Source: Alphaproteobacteria bacterium (GTDB lineage Bacteria; Pseudomonadota; Alphaproteobacteria; Sphingomonadales; Sphingomonadaceae). From it: DNA of 43,722 nucleotides. Positions within the stretch are counted from its first letter, which is position 1. The number at the start of each line of letters is the position of its first letter. Where the stretch lies: the NCBI GenBank assembly GCA_028293025.1, contig JAQGLF010000191.1, positions 1 through 43,722 of the forward strand, given 5' to 3'. The translations under genes were made by a program, and so were the position numbers. Shown in pieces: positions 37,354-43,722 of the stretch. The notes below the pieces were generated by a model. That model worked only from the letters and a program-made list of their open reading frames with translations, was not told where the DNA came from and searched no databases.

Positions 37354-38063
37354 GACAAAGCCCGGGCGAGGGCGTCCGCCAGCGGCGCCCCCCCGAGCAT
37401 CAGATCGGGGACGGGCATCGCGCCGCTCATCAGCCAGCCTTCGCCGTCGCGGACGAAGGCGATGCCGAGCAAGGCGGTGCCGGCGAGCGCCGCGAGCGCC
37501 AGGCAGGGCCCGGCCAGGTCGCCCGCCAGCACCGGGGGCAGGACGGCCTCGCCGGCGACCGCATAGGCGATCGCTTCGCCCGGCGGCGCCATCCACGCGC
37601 TCTCCGGCGTGTCGGCGCTGCTCTGCTCCCACGGCAGCGCGGGAAGCCCCGCGCGCGCGGCCAGCAATGCCCATTGCGAGGGGTGTCGATAGCTTCCGGC
37701 GAGCCCCTGCGGCGAGGGACGATTGACGACGGCGGCCGGCCAGGCATGCAGCCAGCTGAGGTACAAGGCGTAAAGCTCCTGGACGGCATAGCCGTAATCG
37801 GCGCCGGCCGTGGCCCGCAGCTCCGCCGTCGGCACGAAGGAGAGCCGGTTCAGGATCGGCACCGGCGCCGCGCTCGACAGGATACGGCCGTCGCCGAGGG
37901 TGATGCTCACCTCCGCCGAATGCGCGTCCACCCGATGCTCCCAGCGGATTGCGGCGCCGAGCGCGGAGCCGAACAGGATCTCCGCGTCATGCCCACGTTG
38001 CCGGAGCTCGTCCGCCGCCCATAGGGCGGAGACGTCGCCGGGTTCGCACAGGATCAGGATCCT
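37350..38063 (-). CDS. Uncharacterised protein partnered with the ATP-grasp (start uncertain)
   Basis: Listed ORF starts at GTG 37931, but coding-like RILILCEPGDVSALWAADELRQRGHDAEILFGSALGAAIRWEHR extends upstream to about 38063; overlaps the ATP-grasp start by 4 nt. Confidence 0.6.
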   Translation of the reverse strand, partial: RILILCEPGDVSALWAADELRQRGHDAEILFGSALGAAIRWEHRVDAHSAEVSITLGDGRILSSAAPVPILNRLSFVPTAELRATAGADYGYAVQELYALYLSWLHAWPAAVVNRPSPQGLAGSYRHPSQWALLAARAGLPALPWEQSSADTPESAWMAPPGEAIAYAVAGEAVLPPVLAGDLAGPCLALAALAGTALLGIAFVRDGEGWLMSGAMPVPDLMLGGAPLADALARALS

Positions 38064-38077
38064 CTGCGAACCCGGCG
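38036..38077. promoter_or_regulatory. Strong hairpin, 13-bp perfect arms CGCCGGGTTCGCA / TGCGAACCCGGCG
   Basis: Arms 38036-38048 and 38065-38077 with a 16-nt loop, 24 nt after the stop of the repeat-peptide gene. Confidence 0.7.
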
Positions 38078-38100
38078 CCGCCGCCCCCGGAGGCGGCCGG

Positions 38101-38580
38101 TCAGCCGCGATCTTCTTCGCCCGAAAGCGCGCCCCCGCTCAGGTCCGGCCGCTTCTCGGGATCGATGAAATGCGCTGCAGTGCCTTGGCCGGCCGCGCCG
38201 ACGCCCTGGTGGATCGCCGGATCGCCGAGGTCGCCGGGATTCCCTTCGACCAGCTCCTTGCCGTCCTTCTCCTTGCCCAGCCGCTTGTCGACCTCCTGGA
38301 GCTCCTTATGCTCGATCTTGCCGAGGTCCTTGGCGAATTCCTTATGCTCGATCTTCTCGTTCTTATGGTCCTTATGCTCCTTGGCCTCGTTCTTCTCGAG
38401 CTTCTCGATCTTGGCGTCCTTATGCTCCTTGAACTCGTTCTTCTCGAGCTTCTCGATCTTGTGATCCTTATGCTCCTTGGCTTCGTTCTTTTCGACCTTC
38501 TCGAACTTGAAGTCCTTATGTTCCTTGCTCTCGATCTTTTCGATCTTCAGCTCTTTGATCTCTTTCGGTGCTTTGGCCAT
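38101..38580 (-). CDS. Lys/Glu/His/Asp-rich repeat peptide (candidate modification substrate)
   Basis: MAKAPKEIKELKIEKIESKEHKDFKFEKVEKNEAKEHKDHKIEKLEKNEFKEHKDAKIEKLEKNEAKEHKDHKNEKIEHKE; about 16-aa repeats; same strand as the ATP-grasp operon. Confidence 0.7.
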   Translation of the reverse strand: MAKAPKEIKELKIEKIESKEHKDFKFEKVEKNEAKEHKDHKIEKLEKNEFKEHKDAKIEKLEKNEAKEHKDHKNEKIEHKEFAKDLGKIEHKELQEVDKRLGKEKDGKELVEGNPGDLGDPAIHQGVGAAGQGTAAHFIDPEKRPDLSGGALSGEEDRG

Positions 38581-38929
38581 CTCTTCACTCCCTCCGGTCA
38601 CAGTCGAACAAAATCAATGGCATGAGCAGTCACGCCCAGCCGAAATCCATGTTTCGAACAGGTCTGGCAGAAGAAGGAAATGCCTTCTTCGCGACTCTAG
38701 CGACTCGCGAATATACTGGAATGGACGGGTCGAGTCTAAGGCAACAAAGCGAAAGAGAACTAACGGCCTATTTAGCACCATTTCGGAAGTAAATAGATCA
38801 AGCGGATCATGGAGATATTCGATTGAGGCGCAATTAGGCCTGCTCTCGCGGCGCACCTTGCCGGCAGTTCCAGCGCCGCGCGGCCATCATGGGCAAGCTG
38901 CCGCGGCCTCGCTCGCCTGGCGGCCGCCT

Positions 38930-40492
38930 CTACTGCGGGGGTGAAAGCGGCGTCGGCGGCTGGTTCGGGCCGGCGCCCGCCTCGATCAGGGCGTCGCCGC
39001 CGAGCGTCCGATACAGATCGGCGAGGTTCGTCGCGCGCGCCAGGCGCGTGCGGATCAGCGACTGTTGCGAGGAATATAGAGTGCGCTGCGCGACCAGGGT
39101 GTTGAGGAACTCGTCGATGCCGATCCGGTATCGTTCCTGCTCGAGATTGTAGGCATCGAGCGCATGGGCGACGAAATCGCTTTGCGCCGCCACCTGGGCC
39201 TCGATCGTGCCGCGACGGGCAAGCGCGTCGGCCACTTCGCGAAAGGCGGTCTGGATCGCCCGCTCATATTGGGCGAGGAACAACTCCCGCTGGGCGCGCG
39301 CGAAGGCAAGATTGCCGCGATTGGCGCCGCCGTCGAAGATCGGCACCGAGGCATTGGCGCCCGCGCGGAAGTTGAATGCATTGGCGGAGAACAGGCCGGT
39401 GAGGGTGCTGCTGGCAAGGCCGAGCAGGCCGGTGAGGCTGATCGACGGGAAGAAGGCGGCGCGCGCGGCGCCGATCCGCGCATTGGCCGCGCGCAGCTGA
39501 TATTCGGCCTCGACGACGTCGGGCCGCCTGAGCAGGACGGCCGAGCTGAGGCCGGCGGGCAGCTCGGACACCAAAGTGTTGGCGCTGTCGATCGATGCCG
39601 GGACGAGGTCGTCCGAGATCGGAGCGCCGACCAGCAATTGCAGTGCGTTGCGGTCCTGCGCGGCCAGGGTGGTCTGGCTGGCGACGTCGCTGCGCGCCTG
39701 GTCGAGCACGGTCTGCGCGTCGCGAAGATCGATACGCGAGGAGACGCCGCCGACCAGCCGCGCATTGGTGAGGGTCACCGCGCGCTGGGCGTTGGCCGCC
39801 GTCGCTTGGGCGACGGCGAGCAGGCTGTTGTCCGCCGCCAGCGTGAAATAGGTGGTCGCGATCTCGCCGACCAGCGACAATCGGGTCGCGCGCGCTGCGG
39901 CTTCCGTCGCGAAATACTGGTCGAGCGCCGAATGGCTGAGGCTGCGGACGCGGCCGAACAGGTCGAGCTCGAACGATGTCACGCCGACGTCGACGCTGTA
40001 ATTCTGGCTGGTTCCGAAGCCGCCGGGGGTGGTGATGACGGTGACGCCCGTCGTGCTCCCGGTTCCCCCGGTTCCTCCCGAGCCGCCGCTGCCGGTGCCG
40101 CCGGTTCCGGTGCCGCCCGTGCCGGTGCCGACGATGGCCGTGCCGGGGCTGCGATGCGCGCCGCTGATCCCCGCATTCGCGCTGGCGCCGACCTGCGGGA
40201 AGAGCTGGGCGTGCTGGATTCTGTATTGCGCCTGGGCCGAGGCGATATTGGCGGCGGCGATCCGGAGGTCGCGATTGTTGACCAGGGCCTGTTCGATCAG
40301 CGTCCGGAGCTTCGGATCGCGGAAGATGTCGCGATAGCTGACGCTCGGCAGCGCCGCCTCGCTCCGGCGGAGATAGGCGTCGCCGACCGGCCAGCTCGGC
40401 GGCACCGGCGGCTCCGGCCGCTGGTAATGCGGCTCGAGGCTGCAGCCGGCGAGCGACGCCGCGAGCAGCAGCGGGAGAGCGGTTTTCCGCAT
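38930..40492 (-). CDS. RND efflux outer-membrane lipoprotein, NodT/OprM family
   Basis: MRKTALPLLLAASLAGCSLEPHYQRPEPPVPPSWP lipobox; LVGEIATTYFTLAA; LLRRPDVVEAEYQLRAANARIGAARAAFFPSISLTG. Confidence 0.94.
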   Translation of the reverse strand: MRKTALPLLLAASLAGCSLEPHYQRPEPPVPPSWPVGDAYLRRSEAALPSVSYRDIFRDPKLRTLIEQALVNNRDLRIAAANIASAQAQYRIQHAQLFPQVGASANAGISGAHRSPGTAIVGTGTGGTGTGGTGSGGSGGTGGTGSTTGVTVITTPGGFGTSQNYSVDVGVTSFELDLFGRVRSLSHSALDQYFATEAAARATRLSLVGEIATTYFTLAADNSLLAVAQATAANAQRAVTLTNARLVGGVSSRIDLRDAQTVLDQARSDVASQTTLAAQDRNALQLLVGAPISDDLVPASIDSANTLVSELPAGLSSAVLLRRPDVVEAEYQLRAANARIGAARAAFFPSISLTGLLGLASSTLTGLFSANAFNFRAGANASVPIFDGGANRGNLAFARAQRELFLAQYERAIQTAFREVADALARRGTIEAQVAAQSDFVAHALDAYNLEQERYRIGIDEFLNTLVAQRTLYSSQQSLIRTRLARATNLADLYRTLGGDALIEAGAGPNQPPTPLSPPQ

Positions 40493-43400
40493 CAGACGGG
40501 CACCTCCGACGGCGCGGCGTCCGGGGCGGGGTCGCGGCGATGGCGGCCGCGGAACAGGCGGCGCACCAGGACGAAGAAGAGCGGCACGAAGAAAATGGCG
40601 AGGATCGTCGCGGTGATCATGCCGCCCATAACCGCGGTGCCGATGGCGACGCGGCTCCTGGCGCCGGCGCCGGTCGAGATGGCGAGCGGCAGCACGCCGA
40701 AGATGAAGGCGAGACTGGTCATCAGGATCGGCCGCAGGCGCAGGCGCGCCGCTTCGAGGGCGGATTCGACGAGGTCCATCCCGCGCCGCTCGGCCTGCTC
40801 CGCGAATTCGACGATGAGGATCGCGTTCTTGGCGGACAGCCCCATCGTCGTCAGCAGCCCGACCTGGAAATAGACGTCGTTCTCGAGCCCGCGCAACGAC
40901 ACCGCCAAAGCCGCGCCGAGCAGGCCCAGCGGGATGACGAGCAGCACCGAAAACGGGATCGACCAGCTTTCGTAGAGGGCGGCGAGGCAGAGGAAGACGA
41001 CGAGCAGCGACAAGGCATAGAGATAGGGCGCCTGGCCGCCCGACAAGCGCTCCTGGTAGGAAAGGCCGCTCCAGTCGACCGAGACGCCCTGCTCCTGGCC
41101 CGCCAGAGCGGCGATCCGCGTCATCGCATCGCCCGAGCTCTTGCCCTCGGCCGCCTGGCCCTGGAATTCATAGGAGGGCACGCCGTTGTAACGGCTGAGC
41201 GTCGAGGGCGCCTGGCCCCAGCTGGTGCTGGCGAAGGCGGAGAAGGGCGCCATCGTGCCCGTCCCGGTGCGCACGAACCAGCTGCCGAGATCCTCCGGCC
41301 GGCTGCGATAGGGCGCGTCGCCCTGGACGTAGACTCGCTTCACCCGGCCGCGGTCGATGAAGTCGTTGACGTAATTGCCGCCCCAGGCGGCGCTGAGGGT
41401 GGAATCGACGTCCGCCTGGGCGATGCCGAGCGCGCCGATCTTGGCCTGGTCCTCGTTGACGTCGAGCGTCGGATTGTCCTCGAGCGTGCTGAGGCGCACG
41501 GAGGAGAGGAGGGGGTCGCGATTGGCGGCGGCATAGATGCGGTCGCGCGCCGCCTTGAAATCCTGGCGGGAAAGGGAGCCGGTGTTGAGCAGCTCCATGG
41601 TGAAGCCGGTCGACTGGCCGAGGCCGCGCACCGGCGGCGGGTTCAGCGCGAAGAACTGGACGTCGCGAAGCTGGCCGCCGAGCGAGCGGGTGGCGCGCTG
41701 GGTGATCGTCTGGGCGTTGTTCTCGTTTCCCTTGCGCTCGTCCCAGGGCGCCAGCGACAGGAAGCCCCGGCCGGCATTCTGGCCCGATCCCGCCTGGTTG
41801 CCGCCGACGACGGTGAACATCGCGCCGATATTCTTCTTCTCGCGTCCGAGGAAATAACGCTCGATCGCCTTGGCGGCCTCCAGCGTCCGGGTCTGGGTGG
41901 CGCCGGGCGGCAGGGTGAACTGGATCTGGGCGAAGCCCTGATCCTCGGTGGGAAGGAAGCTGGTCGGCAGGCGGAAGAAAAGGAATCCGAGCATGACCGC
42001 GAGCACGGCATAGCCGGCCATCATCGGCCAGCGCCGCTCGATCGTCCAGGCGACGCCGCGGCGATAGCGGACGAGGGCGCCGGCGTAGCGGGCGTTGAAC
42101 CCTTCGCCGAGCCGGCGGAACCAGGCGCCGACGCCGGCGGCGGGTCCGCGACGCCTCGAATCCTCCCGATCCCGCGCCGGCGGCTTCAGCAGGGTTGCGG
42201 TCAGGGCCGGGGAGAGGACCAGCGCCACGATCACCGACAGCACCATCGAGGAGACGATGGTGATCGAGAACTGGCGGTAGATGACCCCGGTCGAGCCGCC
42301 GAAAAAGGCCATGGGCAGGAAGACGGCGGAGAGGACGAGGGCGATGGCGATCAACGCCATCTGGATCTCGCCCATCGACTTCACCGTGGCGTCGTGGGGG
42401 CTCAAGCCCTCCTCGTCCATCAGCCGCTCGACATTCTCGACGACGACGATCGCGTCGTCGACGAGCAGGCCGATCGAGAGGACGAGGCCGAACAGGGTGA
42501 GGGTGTTGATCGAGAAGCCGGCAACGGTGAGGATTCCGAACGTGCCGAGCAGCACGACCGGGACCGCGATCGCAGGGATCAGCGTCGCCCGCCAGCTCTG
42601 CAGGAAGACGAACATGACGATGACGACGAGGATGATCGCCTCGATCAGGGTCTTCACCACCTCCCGGATCGACAGCTTGATGAACAGGGTGCTGTCATTG
42701 GGATAGGCGTAGCGGAAGCTGGGGGGGAAGGATTTCGCCTGCGCGTCGACCTCGGCGCGGACCAGCTTCGCGGTCTTGAGCGCGTCGGCGCCCGGGGCGA
42801 GCTGGATGGCGATGCCGGCGCCCGGATGGCCGTTGAGGCGGCTCATCGCGCCGTAGCTTTCGCTGCCGAGCTCGACCCGCGCCACGTCCTGGAGCAGCAC
42901 CTGCGATCCGTCGGGCTGGGTCTTGAGGATGATGTGGCGGAACTGGTCGGGCGTCGACAGGCGCGAGCGGGCGGTGACGGTCGCGTTCAGCATCTGTGTC
43001 GTCGGCGCCGGCTGGCCGCCGATCTGGCCGGCGGCGACCTGGGTGTTCTGGGCCTGGATCGCCTGGATGACGTCGCGCGGGATCAGCGAGAAGCCGGAGA
43101 GCTTGTAGGGATCGAGCCAGATCCGCATCGCATATTGGGCGCCGAAGACGTTGATGTCGCCGACGCCCTGGACGCGGCCGAGCGGATCCTGGAGGTTCGA
43201 GACGAGATAGTCGGAGACGTCGGCCGAGCTGATGCTGTCGGTCGCGTCGTAGACCGACACCACCATCAGGAAGTCCTGGTTGGACTTGGTGACGACGAGG
43301 CCCTGCTGCTGGACCTGCTGCGGCAGCCGGGGAAGGGCCTGCTGGACCTTGTTCTGCACCTGGACCTGGGCGATGTCCGGATCGACCCCCTTGTCGAAGG

Positions 43401-43680
43401 TGGCGGTGATGCCGACGCTGCCGCTCGAGCTCGAATTGGCCGAAAAATAGAGCAGGCCGCTGAGGCCGGTGAGCTGCTGCTCGATCACCTGGGTGACGCT
43501 GCTCTCGACCGTCTCCGCCGAGGCGCCCGGATAATTGGCGCGGATGTTGACCGAGGGCGGGGCGATGTCGGGATATTGCTCGACCGGCAGCGACAAGATG
43601 CCGCCGATGCCGCCGAGCATGATCACGATGGCGATCACCCAGGCGAAGATCGGACGATCGATGAAGATGCGGGAAATCAT
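40492..43680 (-). CDS. RND multidrug efflux permease, HAE1 (AcrB-like) family
   Basis: MISRIFIDRPIFAWVIAIVIMLGGIGGILSLPVEQYPDIAPPSVNIRANYPGASAETVESSVTQVIEQ; GLLVDDAIVVVENVER; ATGA overlap with the outer-membrane gene. Confidence 0.97.
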   Translation of the reverse strand: MISRIFIDRPIFAWVIAIVIMLGGIGGILSLPVEQYPDIAPPSVNIRANYPGASAETVESSVTQVIEQQLTGLSGLLYFSANSSSSGSVGITATFDKGVDPDIAQVQVQNKVQQALPRLPQQVQQQGLVVTKSNQDFLMVVSVYDATDSISSADVSDYLVSNLQDPLGRVQGVGDINVFGAQYAMRIWLDPYKLSGFSLIPRDVIQAIQAQNTQVAAGQIGGQPAPTTQMLNATVTARSRLSTPDQFRHIILKTQPDGSQVLLQDVARVELGSESYGAMSRLNGHPGAGIAIQLAPGADALKTAKLVRAEVDAQAKSFPPSFRYAYPNDSTLFIKLSIREVVKTLIEAIILVVIVMFVFLQSWRATLIPAIAVPVVLLGTFGILTVAGFSINTLTLFGLVLSIGLLVDDAIVVVENVERLMDEEGLSPHDATVKSMGEIQMALIAIALVLSAVFLPMAFFGGSTGVIYRQFSITIVSSMVLSVIVALVLSPALTATLLKPPARDREDSRRRGPAAGVGAWFRRLGEGFNARYAGALVRYRRGVAWTIERRWPMMAGYAVLAVMLGFLFFRLPTSFLPTEDQGFAQIQFTLPPGATQTRTLEAAKAIERYFLGREKKNIGAMFTVVGGNQAGSGQNAGRGFLSLAPWDERKGNENNAQTITQRATRSLGGQLRDVQFFALNPPPVRGLGQSTGFTMELLNTGSLSRQDFKAARDRIYAAANRDPLLSSVRLSTLEDNPTLDVNEDQAKIGALGIAQADVDSTLSAAWGGNYVNDFIDRGRVKRVYVQGDAPYRSRPEDLGSWFVRTGTGTMAPFSAFASTSWGQAPSTLSRYNGVPSYEFQGQAAEGKSSGDAMTRIAALAGQEQGVSVDWSGLSYQERLSGGQAPYLYALSLLVVFLCLAALYESWSIPFSVLLVIPLGLLGAALAVSLRGLENDVYFQVGLLTTMGLSAKNAILIVEFAEQAERRGMDLVESALEAARLRLRPILMTSLAFIFGVLPLAISTGAGARSRVAIGTAVMGGMITATILAIFFVPLFFVLVRRLFRGRHRRDPAPDAAPSEVPV

Positions 43681-43722
43681 CGGCCGGTCAGTAGCCCGAT
43701 CCGCCGGCCGCGCGGCCGCTCC

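Noticed and set aside
36274-37566. 430-aa plus-strand ORF
   Set aside because: Antisense to the ATP-grasp gene with strong RimK-like motifs.
37949-38464. Leu/Ser-rich plus-strand ORF opposite the KEHKD repeat
   Set aside because: Mirror translation of the Lys/Glu repeat codons (aag/gag read as ctt/ctc).
38330-38540. CRISPR-like periodicity
   Set aside because: The period comes from about 48-bp in-frame coding repeats; no constant repeat/unique spacer structure. No CRISPR array was seen elsewhere.
39164-40873. 569-aa plus-strand ORF
   Set aside because: Antisense to the NodT/RND genes; composition is typical of the mirror frame of GC-rich coding DNA.

Overview
The window is GC-rich DNA that looks alphaproteobacterial and probably sphingomonad; this is judged from gene content only. 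The right part (about 31.85-43.7 kb) is ordinary chromosome: tRNA-Arg(TCT), a YhhQ-type queuosine-precursor transporter, purQ/purS, an ErpA/IscA-type Fe-S protein, xth, a RimK-like ATP-grasp operon with a Lys/Glu/His/Asp repeat peptide, and an RND efflux pump. The left about 31.8 kb is accessory DNA. Three related repeats of roughly 140-190 bp, each ending in aagtcattgaaatcgct(g/a)gcgc and abutting or imitating the tRNA-Arg 3' end (about 1430-1608, 27600-27760, 31676-31859), mark at least two islands stacked on the tRNA. The larger island carries: gene-fragment debris; a TonB receptor / SDR / PaaK(LuxE)-like ligase / LuxC-like ALDH cluster with several large proteins I do not recognise; a pair of paralogous cohesin-like small proteins; a Xer-type tyrosine recombinase; and a 6.6-kb module bounded by a perfect 18-bp inverted repeat with dif-like symmetry. 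That module contains a 1182-aa STAND NTPase with an Mrr-like nuclease domain, facing a DegT aminotransferase / radical-SAM-SPASM / GNAT operon. The small island (27.76-31.64 kb) carries a two-gene GHKL-ATPase + phosphoribosyltransferase operon. My best candidates for undescribed biology are (i) the inverted-repeat-bounded STAND/aminotransferase module beside the recombinase, (ii) the GHKL+PRTase cassette, (iii) the ATP-grasp + KEHKD-repeat peptide operon, and (iv) the LuxC/LuxE-like cluster. All functional assignments come from reading motifs by eye; no database search was run.
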